A model generated the notes under the pieces. The model saw nothing but the letters and a program-made list of their open reading frames with translations. It had not been told where the DNA came from and searched no databases. From positions 53,647,074 to 53,711,073 of the forward strand of contig NC_087063.1 of the NCBI RefSeq assembly GCF_963678635.1: a stretch of DNA of 64,000 nucleotides, given 5' to 3'. The position numbers and the translations under genes were made by a program. Shown here piece by piece: positions 1 through 9,151 of the stretch. This stretch comes from Symsagittifera roscoffensis. Lineage: Eukaryota; Xenacoelomorpha; Acoela; Convolutidae. Within the stretch, counting starts at the first letter, position 1, and every line of letters starts with the position of its first letter.

Positions 1-1318
1 TTCACTAAGTATCGGAGTAGAGGTTAAAACCATTACAAGAAAAAATCAAACCACACAAAACATTAATGAGTATCTTCGTTTTATAGATTCTTTCAAGTTT
101 TTAAACTCATTTACAAAAGTTAGTTGACAACTTGCCTGACAACAAATTTACATTTCTGGAAAACCAATTTCAAAACGTAAGCCAAACTTTTAGAACTCTC
201 ATACGTAGAAAAGGAGTCTATCCTTATAATTATATGACCGACCGTAAAAAGTTTGACGAAAAAGAATTACCGCCTCTCAAAAAGTTAGTGAATAGTTTAG
301 ACGGAGATAAAATTGCTATTAATGCTGATAACTTGGTTGACGCAAAGGAAGTTTTCAATCAATGTAGTTGTCAGAACCTGCGCGACTATCATGACTTATA
401 TTTGTCATGTGACACATTGCTCCTAGCCTGTGTCTTTGAAGAATTTTGCTCTATCAGCTATGAAACATATGGCCTTGATTGTGCTCATCATTTCACCGCT
501 TCTAAATTAGCTGGTGACGCTTTCAAGCGGGTATGTAAAGCTAATGTTGAATTGCTAACGGATCGAGATCTTTTAGACATGGTTGAAAAAATGATGCGAG
601 GTGGAACTGTATCAATCTTTGAAAAACGACAGTTCACTGCAAACAACAGGCAATTGAACGAAACATTTAATGCGAGCAAAGATACTACATATGGCTTCAT
701 GGTTGATGCCAACAACGTATACGGTGGAGTAATGCAAACTCACAAACTGCCTGCACGCCAATTCGAGACAATCGGAGTTAGAAACGAAAGAAATAATCAA
801 GAAAACGAAGATGAGAATTCCATGTCAATAGAAAAAATTTGTCAATAGCAACCCTTGACGATTCAGTCTACGGTTATGTTGTTGAAATTGATATAAAATA
901 CCCTCAATTGTTGCATGAAAGTCACCGTGACTATCCACTGGCACCAACTAAGTAAGTGGTTCAAAAAGATTGGTTTAGCAGATACCAAACAAATATCTCC
1001 GAACAAATGAAAAACAATACATGATAAACTTTACATGATAAAACTCATTATATAATTCATTATAAACTCCTGAAACTCTACGTGAAGCTTGGCCTTATCG
1101 TCACAAAACTGTATCGCATCGTAAAATTCAAAGAAGAACTGTGGCTCGAACCGTACATAACTCTAAATACAAACAACCGGAAAGCGGCAAAAAACAAGTT
1201 TGAAGAATCCCTGTACAAACTATTGATCAATTCAATTTATGGGAAAACATGTGAGTCGAAAAGAAAGAGAATGAAAATCAAAAATTTACGAGATGCTGAA
1301 GAAACAATGCGAAATATA
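1..1318 (+). pseudogene. Protein-primed family B DNA polymerase (Polinton/Maverick-type), 5' portion, interrupted by element C
   Basis: The longest open part is 132-848 (about 238 codons). It matches the DNA_pol_B_2 family of Polintons, adintoviruses and linear plasmids: a RKGVYPYNYM segment, then DYHDLYLSCDTLLLA, YGLDCAHHFTASKLA, and the motif A region VDANNVYGG. The family continues in another frame around 845-955 and again at 1082-1318, where the motif B-like KLLINSIYGKT is seen. At least three lesions break it: a frame change near 118, a stop at 846-848, and lost sequence around 955-1080. The frame is cut exactly where the LTR of element C starts at 1319 and resumes in phase at 47473. This enzyme class replicates transposon or viral DNA from a protein primer. 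It is a dead copy; whether the rest of a Polinton lies upstream cannot be seen. Confidence 0.85.
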
Positions 1319-2244
1319 TGTAACATTCGCCCGGAAGATACATATCGACGGAAAATAAAACTAAGTCCTAGGACGACTGGCTAACGTCTAAACAGAGCTT
1401 TATATGCTTTTCACCGTCTCTACCAAGCCAGTACTTTCGGTGGTCTTTTCTATCATCGGGTCGACAAAAAACGTTACTGCTTTCGGCTTCGGTCAAAACA
1501 CTCAAATTAACTAGATTACATGCAGAAATAGTGAGCTCATGGCTGGGTCTCAGTATCCCCAGACCACGAGGTCACTCCTAAAAACAGGGCTACTACTATC
1601 TATTATATTACTATTGTTTTTGTTCAGTAGATAAAAATCATCATCTCCATCGAAGATGGATCAACCCTTTCCCCCAACTCCTAGCTTCTCATCCTTATCA
1701 AAATGAATCCAGTTGTTAATTAAATTCAAATCAGGACATGACAAGAAGCTAAAAGTTTATATGAAAGAATAAAAGTCTCAGTTCCGAAACCCTTCCGGAT
1801 TCTTGAATCCACTGAATCAAGCTCGTTAATCTCGATTTCTTCGTAATCCGGAGGGCTGTCTTCCACCCTTCACCGTTGTCTGCAACGGCCTTGCAACTAT
1901 TGTAGCGACACAATAGTTGCAACTCGGAACGCTCTCTGCTATTCCTGCAATCTGCTGTTGTTTTTTGATCACGATTCTCGTAGTTATCGTCCGCGCAACT
2001 AATGTTGTTGTGTTGTTTTCCAGCTTTTCTGCCAAAATGGCCGTTTCTGACGTTTCTCAGAAATGTTACGTAATCACTTCGAAAATTTAAAAATTAGCAA
2101 TTTCCGAATCCTTTAACCTTCACGTTTTGTTCAATCGTTCAAATAACGTTCTTAATTCTTAAGAATCACCAATCCGGAAGGCTCGCTGCTAAAATTTCGA
2201 ATTCTGCAGAGATTGCATTTTTCACATTCTGGTCGAATGTCACA
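1319..2244 (-). repeat. 3' LTR of element C
   Basis: Nearly identical to 46549-47472. On the - strand it starts TGTGACATTCGACC and ends CGAATGTTACA, giving an imperfect terminal inverted repeat. It holds a short hairpin (CCATC...GATGG, about 1650-1668) that is also found in the LTRs of A and D. A longer stem ACTGGCT/AGCCAGT (about 1376-1436) lies close to the LTR's 3' end. Several copies of an AATCCGGA-type motif also occur in this element's leader. Confidence 0.93.
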
Positions 2245-2256
2245 TACTCCCCGGAC
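2245..2256 (-). promoter_or_regulatory. Polypurine tract of element C
   Basis: On the - strand GTCCGGGGAGTA abuts the TG start of the 3' LTR. The same TCCGGGGAGTA core sits in the same place in A (33455-33468) and D (58585-58598). This is the expected position of the plus-strand primer, which RNase H spares during reverse transcription. Confidence 0.8.
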
Positions 2257-3064
2257 AGTCCGGTCAATGTCCTCATTGAATCACGCAATGTTCGTGAAAT
2301 AGATACAGTGTCATCGAACAGAATTTACAAAATGCACGAAATTACCTTTATCCACGTCACATCGACTCACTGCAGAATATAAATGGCATCATACTACATC
2401 ACTATAGCCTTCAAATTCTTTCATTAATCTGCACATTGAGGATATGACCTAAGATAAAACATATTTTCTGACTTCCAGTGTCAATGTCCCGATTAAAACT
2501 TTTCTCTTAGATTTTAAAAAGTGTTGGCTTGCAGGACAGTCCTGCCAACCAACAAGCTAAAGTTGTCCTACTATGCTTCTTCCCTTCAGAAATCTTGCTT
2601 GTTATTGTCCTGAATATTAAAACTAAGAAACTCTGTGGTTAGCAAGAACAATGAAACAATCTCCCTCTTCGAGAGATTACTCAAGCCTTCCATGTCACCA
2701 CAAAGTGATCAGTTCTCCTAGCTGATTAAAAACAGTCATGTAGGCTGGAATATTTAATTATACTCCTTCACTTAAGCCTTTCTAAATAAATAGTAAGTGA
2801 GTGTCTCTAAAGCCACTTCAACTAAAATCAAAATGCAAATTTATAAATGCAACAATTTCAAAACGCAACTAAATGTTTCAGTTTTCAATTACAACTTGGT
2901 TGCTTGGTTTCTCACATGAGTTTTTTCACACACATAAAACAGTTCTGAGTTTTAACTTTTCTTCATCACTTCTTTGTTTTCTTTTTTTTTCGTCGTTTAG
3001 AAGTTCTAAACTTCTAAATTCTTCTAATTTCATCTCTTTTTGCATCTTGTTCTTCGGTCATTCG
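2257..3064 (-). other. 3' untranslated region of element C
   Basis: About 0.8 kb between the stop codon of the last ORF and the polypurine tract. It is AT-rich with no convincing coding potential. Short stretches resemble the equivalent regions of A (33042-33454) and D (58599-59024), including a GATGAGGACAT-like block near the polypurine tract. Nothing else is recognisable. Confidence 0.6.
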
Positions 3065-6000
3065 TCAATGCTCCATTTCTTCCTCCTGTGATACTGACTC
3101 TGCACTCTCAGTCTCCGTATCTTGTAACACGTCGTTAGCTATCCTGACGCTGCTGGAAGCCGTCCTCCAACACTTCTGCTCTTCTAACCTCTGTTTGCAG
3201 CAAGGTAGGGGATCCACGCTAGATTCTCTGTTCCTGCAGAAGCTGTTGTGGAGACACAACGTCACGTTTCTCTCCAAATCCTCCTTTAACATCTCTGCCT
3301 TCTCCTTTCCACTACGTTCACTCGTCCTGGAAATTCTTTTCGCAGCGGTGGTCACTGCATTCCGATGAGTCACGAGAGCTCGCTTGAAAGCTCCTGCTCC
3401 AATGTCCAGCTGATATTCACTGTACACCCTGCCATGCATCGACATATGCTTTTTAGCATATTCGTACAACCATGCAGTCATGTTAGCTCTGAACCATGGC
3501 ATCAATCGTTTTCTTGCCCATATCTTCTTCACTTCCATCGGAATGTTTAGAACTTTGCATATTGTCTCAAAAAGATCTAAATCTTTTAGACAATCTAACT
3601 TCCGCAACTGTTCTCTCGTCGGTGCCTCCTGTCTGTTATTTTCTCTCACATGAGCTTCCAGCCATCGGATCGCCATCATAACTCCCACTATCACTATTGT
3701 TATGGGCTGTGATGATTCTGGTAAACCCATGGAGAGAAGCTCTCCAGAGTCCCAGATCAACATCAGATTACTACGCTTGGGATACCACCAGGTCTGCAGC
3801 AAGCAGTGGCAAGGAAACTCGTCATGCGTCAACATGATGCTCCTCCAATTACGTTTTCCCGAAGCTTCCAGCAATGGTTCCACTTCCATCATCACTCGGT
3901 GGACTTCATCATTCTCATCTACTGTATTGTAATCTGTGACAGTTGATCCTCTCCGTTTCTGTCTCTCGAAGTCACTGAAGTTCCCGCTCACATATCCCAT
4001 GAACTTCTTTCCTAGTATTGACTCCAATTCTTCTTTGGTTCTCTCTGGAACTGCTGAGAACATCTTACATAGCAACTCGTATGACTTCTCGGACATTCTC
4101 GCCCGTCTCACACACTTCGGCACTGAGAAGGCTTGATCCACAATCGTTCTTGTACTCTTCACGTCCACAGCTACGAAATGTACAGGGTATCTGCTCTTGC
4201 ACATTGGAGCCAACGTTGAACCCACCAAATATCGTGCTGCTGATGGTCTACAAAAAGTCTCGCTGTGTCTGATGTTCATTTCTGTCTCGATTGCTTCCCT
4301 CCATTTCCCTATGTTTTTCTGTTCAGTCTGCAGAACTCCCGGGAATACTTCTACACTGATGGCTGTGACCATCTCATGTTTCTGTTCCAGATTCAATAGT
4401 GACTCTAAAGAACCAAACATGCTGTAGAATCCTAGTGCAGTCACTAGATTCACATCGGTTCCTCCATAGCAATCTGCTATCAGTTCCGTTTCTGTTCTTG
4501 CTTTCATCACTACGTTTCCAAACAATACCGTCAATTGCTTGTGTTGTTTCTCCAGGGTCTTCACACAGTCTAGACCTCCACAAACGTGACCCTCCAGTCC
4601 ACAGACTTCCGCCAGACAGCTACCAGGTTTGACCCAGTCTTCTGGTCCCCAGCCAGGCAACTCCACTTTATCTTCTCCGTTGCTCTTAGAGGCCGTTATC
4701 ATCACATTATATATGATGTTGAGGTCACGCAGGCTACAGTCTGCATTCAGTTCCCTCTGTACGTCTTGTGTCGCTCGTAATATCGAGTCAGCGTTGGGAC
4801 TAGGACACCATGATGGCCTCATCAATTCCCACACTGCCATCAAGCTCGTTCCCAGTAATTCATCTGAGAATCCCAACCCAAACTCCACTCTTTTGTCGGA
4901 TTTTGGTATGGAAGGTGCAGTCACCTCTTCTTCCAAGACCAGTCCCAATTTGGCCTGTGGATTGTTAACGCTCTTAATCGTTACAATTCTGGACGTCCAG
5001 AATCTTAGCAACACCGCCTGCTGATAATCGAAGAAGCAATCGCGTATGTCTTCACTCAGGAAAGGATTGTACGCTATCCCTATGATCCCGGATACGTAAC
5101 TATACGATTTCTTCTTGATCGGTCCACAGTATTCACTGGATTTCGGCAATGCTCCCATAGATTCTTTAGTGAGTCTCAGCTCCTTGTTTGAGAATCTCCT
5201 GATTTCGTCTATCTTTTTCATGGGTTCCAATTCCTCGGATTCTTTCATGTTCACCCTCATCGGTTTACTTTGCTGCATATCCAGCAGTGCCAGCAAGAAT
5301 AAGGCTTTCGTTCGCTCATCGCCTTCCCTCAACATTTTAACACAGGTGTTCAGTGCAGGTACTGAAATCTGCTCTATCAGGAATCGAATGAAACAGAGAG
5401 CGTCTCTCCGCTTCGCACACGCTACTGCTGCTCCCTCCTGGACTATCAGATCCCTCAGGTTCGTCATAACGAAAACCTTCTCCTCTTTTGATCTCTTCCC
5501 TTCTTCTGAATCATATTCTTCGCGAGTCAGTCCCATCATGCACCAGGCGAACCTGAGTTGTAACTCTGTCCTAACGTAAGGCACTGCCACGAGAGCATGT
5601 ATTCTTGGCGTAGTCCTCATTTCTTCTTCGAAATACCCCAATACTACTGCTTTCCATGGAAGGCTCACCCACTGCTCTATCGTTTCTGCCTGTATGTCAG
5701 ACGACGCTAAAGTCCCGTACGCCTTCTGCTTGAGGGTGGTGCCTTGCAACATCGTTTCCAGATAACCCTCCATGGCTTTTTCGTCTTCCAGGGCCATTAC
5801 ATACCCTCTAGCCGAGTTTCGGTATTCTAACATCTCCATGTATCCACCGGTGGGTTCTTCTATCGACACAGTCTCCGACACTGTTAGTCGGTTGTATTCC
5901 ACTGGTGTTAGTTGTCCCGCAACACTTCCCTTTCCATGATTCATAGGAGATGGCTTGAAGTCTTTCATTTTGCTCTCTCCACATTGGCTGAGTATTTCCA

Positions 6001-6340
6001 TTTCCAAGGTTGCTCCAGTCAGAGTGCGGTCACTCCTTTTGGATTTATAACCTGTTGACTTTATTCCCGCCATGAGAATGGGTGGAACCATCGCTATATC
6101 AGTTAGCATCTTGTCTGTGCCAGGCAGTTGATAATCACCTTGCCCCAAATCCATGACCTCCTCAACTCGTTTCCTTTTCGCTGAGTTAACAGATTTCATC
6201 GATATTTCTGAATCCACCTTCGTTTTTCCGACTCTCCTCGGCATCACTCTGCTGCCTAACTTCATCTTCATTGCATTGATTTTATCAATCACCAACTTTG
6301 ATCGCATCGTCCCTCTCCTGGTTCTTGACAGATACACCAC
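3065..6340 (-). CDS. Element C second polyprotein, C-terminal 1091 codons (unknown function)
   Basis: The largest intact frame in C. It aligns along most of its length with the polyproteins of D (63987-59025) and A (30526-33041). Shared blocks are YVSGIIGIAYNPFL, RPSWCPSPNA, VTALGFYSMFGSL, AFSVPKCVRRARM, EPLLEASGKRNWRS and KRALVTHRNAVTT. A Cys/His cluster (CX4CX4HXCX4C, near base 4563-4624) is kept in all copies and may bind zinc. A basic AKRKRVEE stretch near the N-terminus resembles a nuclear localisation signal. No signal peptide or membrane span is evident. The apparent GTG start is artificial: the frame was continuous with 6566-7424 before a SINE landed between them. I do not recognise the family. 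Confidence 0.75.
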   Translation of the reverse strand: MVYLSRTRRGTMRSKLVIDKINAMKMKLGSRVMPRRVGKTKVDSEISMKSVNSAKRKRVEEVMDLGQGDYQLPGTDKMLTDIAMVPPILMAGIKSTGYKSKRSDRTLTGATLEMEILSQCGESKMKDFKPSPMNHGKGSVAGQLTPVEYNRLTVSETVSIEEPTGGYMEMLEYRNSARGYVMALEDEKAMEGYLETMLQGTTLKQKAYGTLASSDIQAETIEQWVSLPWKAVVLGYFEEEMRTTPRIHALVAVPYVRTELQLRFAWCMMGLTREEYDSEEGKRSKEEKVFVMTNLRDLIVQEGAAVACAKRRDALCFIRFLIEQISVPALNTCVKMLREGDERTKALFLLALLDMQQSKPMRVNMKESEELEPMKKIDEIRRFSNKELRLTKESMGALPKSSEYCGPIKKKSYSYVSGIIGIAYNPFLSEDIRDCFFDYQQAVLLRFWTSRIVTIKSVNNPQAKLGLVLEEEVTAPSIPKSDKRVEFGLGFSDELLGTSLMAVWELMRPSWCPSPNADSILRATQDVQRELNADCSLRDLNIIYNVMITASKSNGEDKVELPGWGPEDWVKPGSCLAEVCGLEGHVCGGLDCVKTLEKQHKQLTVLFGNVVMKARTETELIADCYGGTDVNLVTALGFYSMFGSLESLLNLEQKHEMVTAISVEVFPGVLQTEQKNIGKWREAIETEMNIRHSETFCRPSAARYLVGSTLAPMCKSRYPVHFVAVDVKSTRTIVDQAFSVPKCVRRARMSEKSYELLCKMFSAVPERTKEELESILGKKFMGYVSGNFSDFERQKRRGSTVTDYNTVDENDEVHRVMMEVEPLLEASGKRNWRSIMLTHDEFPCHCLLQTWWYPKRSNLMLIWDSGELLSMGLPESSQPITIVIVGVMMAIRWLEAHVRENNRQEAPTREQLRKLDCLKDLDLFETICKVLNIPMEVKKIWARKRLMPWFRANMTAWLYEYAKKHMSMHGRVYSEYQLDIGAGAFKRALVTHRNAVTTAAKRISRTSERSGKEKAEMLKEDLERNVTLCLHNSFCRNRESSVDPLPCCKQRLEEQKCWRTASSSVRIANDVLQDTETESAESVSQEEEMEH

Positions 6341-6351
6341 CTCTCCTTCAT

Positions 6352-6551
6352 TTTTTTTTAATTTGCCCCCGGCCTGCTCAGTGCAGGACCAACCGTGGGG
6401 GAGGGGGAGATGTCATCCATTTTGCCGCAGCCGGTCCCACCTTGAGGAGGCGGATGACACTAGGACCCCTCCAGCCGTGACCGAAGCGGGATTCGAACGC
6501 ATGACCCTCGTGTTAAGAGAGATGTGCCTAACCCACTTGACCACGACTGCT
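6352..6551 (-). mobile_element. tRNA-derived SINE inserted in element C
   Basis: Read on the - strand, the head looks like a tRNA. It has an A-box-like TGGTCAAGTGGGTTAGG and a B box GTTCGAATCCC about 35 bases further on. A GC-rich body follows, then an A-rich 3' tail. The 14-bp target duplication CACCTCTCCTTCAT is perfect at 6338-6351 and 6552-6565. Removing the insert plus one duplicate joins the flanking frames without a shift, so it landed in an open coding frame. Confidence 0.85.
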
Positions 6552-7424
6552 CACCTCTCCTTCATCGTCCTGCGGTGTCATCTTGATGGGAGAATTCGCT
6601 TCACTTTCATCAGTGGCTGAGTCGATCAACAACTCACTCAGTCTCCCTTCACACTCATCAAGCGTGTCGAGTACTTCTCTCATCAAGGGTTGGTTGAGAC
6701 CCGTTTTCAGAATAGACTGGGTCCCATAGCTTTGCACCACGGTCCAGACTTCTTCCATAAACGCCACTCTGTCCAGTTTGCATCCCGTCCTACTCTCGTG
6801 GTCTCGGTGATGTACTTCCCATTCTTCTTCGGGCAGCGTTCCCAAGAAAGGTACTCTGGCTGAGGACTCTATTCTTCTCCTCCGAGGTGATTCCATGAGG
6901 ATTCTCTGGTCGTTATTTCTTGATTTGCCAGGAGAGCTGCTCTCCGGCAAATTCCGTTTCATTTCCATAAAGGCTGACGGAGGCTCCAGTGTCGAGATGC
7001 CTTCATCCGCTGGCTCAGTCGTTTCCAACGTGTCTGCATTATTCTCAAGATCACTGAAGATATTGAAATCCAGGCTGGATGTTCCTCCCGTCGATGCCCT
7101 GTCGTCTTCCCCACCAGCTTGATCTTGTTGCATGGGTTCTTCGGTTTGACGGCTTCCTCCCTGTCCGCCATCTCCTTCTGATTTATCCTTGTTCGAGCTC
7201 GAGGGTCCTTGTTCATCATTGTCGGCTTCTTCCGGGAATCTCGGTATGAGCAATGTACCGGCCGATTTATCTTCCTCTTCTCCATGGACCACTTTGATTT
7301 CTTCGCAGCCGAAGGGTGATAGGAAGGTTCTCGTCTGCAGTATGCCTCCCACTTTCATCTCCTGTTTTACACTAGTCAGGTTTAATGAGGCTTCAGGCAG
7401 TACGGTCCTGCCTCTCATCCTCAT
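6528..7424 (-). CDS. Element C second polyprotein, acidic middle section
   Basis: About 298 codons, rich in Glu, Asp, Ser, Gly and Gln, with low-complexity stretches. The last 12 or so codons run into the SINE; real element coding ends near 6566. The end (FLGTLPEEEW onward) aligns with the FLGTLDGDAW region of D and the FLGSLKDDAW region of A, which fixes its place between the membrane-associated-looking part and the Cys/His part. The preceding piece (7627-7436) is in another frame, so a frameshift lies near 7430. It is probably a disordered linker of the polyprotein; no enzymatic motif is visible. Confidence 0.65.
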   Translation of the reverse strand: MRMRGRTVLPEASLNLTSVKQEMKVGGILQTRTFLSPFGCEEIKVVHGEEEDKSAGTLLIPRFPEEADNDEQGPSSSNKDKSEGDGGQGGSRQTEEPMQQDQAGGEDDRASTGGTSSLDFNIFSDLENNADTLETTEPADEGISTLEPPSAFMEMKRNLPESSSPGKSRNNDQRILMESPRRRRIESSARVPFLGTLPEEEWEVHHRDHESRTGCKLDRVAFMEEVWTVVQSYGTQSILKTGLNQPLMREVLDTLDECEGRLSELLIDSATDESEANSPIKMTPQDDEGEVSSRGQVG

Positions 7425-7435
7425 CGGAGCTAAGC

Positions 7436-7627
7436 TTAATCCCTTCCATTCCTCATCAAATCTTCCAGGTTGGGAGTCGCGGCGTTGCTTATTCGCCTTC
7501 TCGTCGCTTGATCCGTGTATGCAAATCGTGTGTACTGTAACACGGCGGCATTTCTCCCTACAAAGTATGGATCCATCGTTCCCACGAAATTCCCTACTCT
7601 CCTTTCATTGGTTTCGAATGCTCTCAA
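7436..7627 (-). pseudogene. Element C second polyprotein fragment (frame-shifted)
   Basis: A short frame containing GTMDPYFVGRNAAVLQYT. This aligns with DGWDPLFIGYTAAIYFHT in D and with the same block in A. It lies between the fragment ending at 7605 and the one starting at 7424. Frameshifts on both sides separate it from its neighbours. Confidence 0.6.
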
Positions 7628-8669
7628 CCACGGAGACTGCTCCGAGCAACATCCTTCTTATCAGAGGGAATTCAGGGATTGCCTTCGGCAGCTTCTTGTA
7701 ATCGCCCCAGTCCTTCGTCTCTTCTCTCACTTTGTGATATGCTGCAGTGAGACGAGGCACTCTGGTTATTTCACCATTTGTTTTATCATAGGGTCTCAGA
7801 TTCCAAAGCTTTGGAAACACCTCGATGTGTCCTCTCTCTACTTCTCCCATGCGATCACGGAAGTGATCGTCAAAATTGATGACTGTCATCTCTGGCTCCG
7901 ATATTTTCGCAAATAACAGATCTTCACTCATGAGCTCCCGCAATGTGTGCTGCTCACACCAGTTCAGTGTACTACCGTCCACTTCCGATATGAGGTTCAG
8001 GTGCAGCACCGACCTCCTATATGCTTCCACCTTAACGTCAGGAAACGCAAACGTGACTGCTGGTCCATAGATCACTGTTACGAACTCCGTGACTCCTCTG
8101 ATCAGCGCCAAGGGATCGGTTCTCATAGCCAAGCTCAGATCGGTTAACAGCGGCATGCCTCCAACATGTCGTCTAACAACCTCCTCTCTTTCAATCGTCT
8201 CGTCTTCTCCCGTTCCAAAGCGATTTTGTTGTAAGAGATACTGGATAAGAGTGTGTCTCAGGTCTCTTATCTTGTTCCACGAGTCCGTGGATTTCTTCAT
8301 ATCCAAGTTCCTCACTCTCTCTTTCATCTGCTCTGGACAACGTGCCAGTTTCATCAGTCCTCCCAAGTTTCCGTGGGTAATTGCAATCAATGTCAGAAGT
8401 CCGTCTAGCCGCAGGTTCTGGATTCCATCGGTGAGCAGCATCGCCGGTCCTTTCACGAAGCTCTCCGCTCCGAATGTCACGAACAAGGCTATTAGTTCCA
8501 CTATCGATACTTTCACTACTGCTTGGAGGAATTCTTTTATCAAATAGTGCGAGACTTTCGGGTAAACTTTTGCCAAGAAGGACGCGGTCCGTCCGGCTCC
8601 CAACCCTTCTAGCATGCTGTCTGTCCTTTCAAAGCCCTCCTGTCCTAGGTTTCCAGAGTAATCTGACAC
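7605..8669 (-). CDS. Element C second polyprotein, hydrophobic/GGMPLLTDL section
   Basis: 354 codons. A hydrophobic stretch lies at about residues 43-72. The family's best-kept block follows: GGMPLLTDLSLAMRTDP, then IYGPAVTFAFPD, then a TLNWCEQH motif. A (25655-28306) and D (63987 on) carry the same blocks. The frame starts through a one-base shift relative to 9151-8645 and ends by a shift near 7610. The hydrophobic part could associate with membranes or form a protein core; I cannot decide which. The family is not recognised. Confidence 0.65.
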   Translation of the reverse strand: MSDYSGNLGQEGFERTDSMLEGLGAGRTASFLAKVYPKVSHYLIKEFLQAVVKVSIVELIALFVTFGAESFVKGPAMLLTDGIQNLRLDGLLTLIAITHGNLGGLMKLARCPEQMKERVRNLDMKKSTDSWNKIRDLRHTLIQYLLQQNRFGTGEDETIEREEVVRRHVGGMPLLTDLSLAMRTDPLALIRGVTEFVTVIYGPAVTFAFPDVKVEAYRRSVLHLNLISEVDGSTLNWCEQHTLRELMSEDLLFAKISEPEMTVINFDDHFRDRMGEVERGHIEVFPKLWNLRPYDKTNGEITRVPRLTAAYHKVREETKDWGDYKKLPKAIPEFPLIRRMLLGAVSVVESIRNQ

Positions 8670-9151
8670 ATTCTGTTTACAAACTCAGCGGTCTTTTCTC
8701 CGGCATCATCCGCCAGGTTCACCTCCTTCAACAAGTAGGCATGTATCTTGGTGATCATCACGGGGCCTTGCTCAAAAGCATCTGCACCCAATGCCGCTAC
8801 TCTAGGGTTCAGGTGTAGCCACTGGTTGGCTTCTGGCTTGGTTCTCAGAACCATCGCCTCCAGGTGAGCTCTCGTCTCTAGTGAATTTTTCCTTCTTGTG
8901 TCTTCACCTGCCACTTCCATTGCTCGGAACCATAAGTCGTTGGACATTGCCGCAATCACTCGATGGTCGTCGTCTATTCCCGGCTTCAGTTTGAGTTGTC
9001 GACTGAAATTGGACAGTTCCAACCCCAGCACCTCGTCCAATACTAACATGTGTAGCGAATGGTCCTTGAATCCTCTCATCGCGTTTGAGATATCTGACCA
9101 TACCGCAGGCAGTTCAGCCTTAAGTGGCCTCAGGTTCTCCATTTCTATCAT
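8645..9151 (-). CDS. Element C second polyprotein fragment between SGNH-like and hydrophobic sections
   Basis: 168 codons, aligning with the middle of the 883-codon frame of A through WSDISNAMRGF (A: WADISHALRGF), LVLDEVLGLELSNFSRQLK and DLWFRAMEV. A one-base shift at about 9150 separates it from the SGNH-like frame upstream; another at about 8650 separates it from the next piece. It may be the end of the second SGNH-like domain plus a helical linker. Confidence 0.6.
   Translation of the reverse strand: MIEMENLRPLKAELPAVWSDISNAMRGFKDHSLHMLVLDEVLGLELSNFSRQLKLKPGIDDDHRVIAAMSNDLWFRAMEVAGEDTRRKNSLETRAHLEAMVLRTKPEANQWLHLNPRVAALGADAFEQGPVMITKIHAYLLKEVNLADDAGEKTAEFVNRMCQITLET

Noticed and set aside
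1826-2035. 69-codon - strand ORF present in both LTRs of C
   Set aside because: Its presence twice follows from LTR duplication; low complexity, no sign of a separate gene. The 71-codon ORFs in the LTRs of A (12635-12850, 33546-33761) are rejected likewise.
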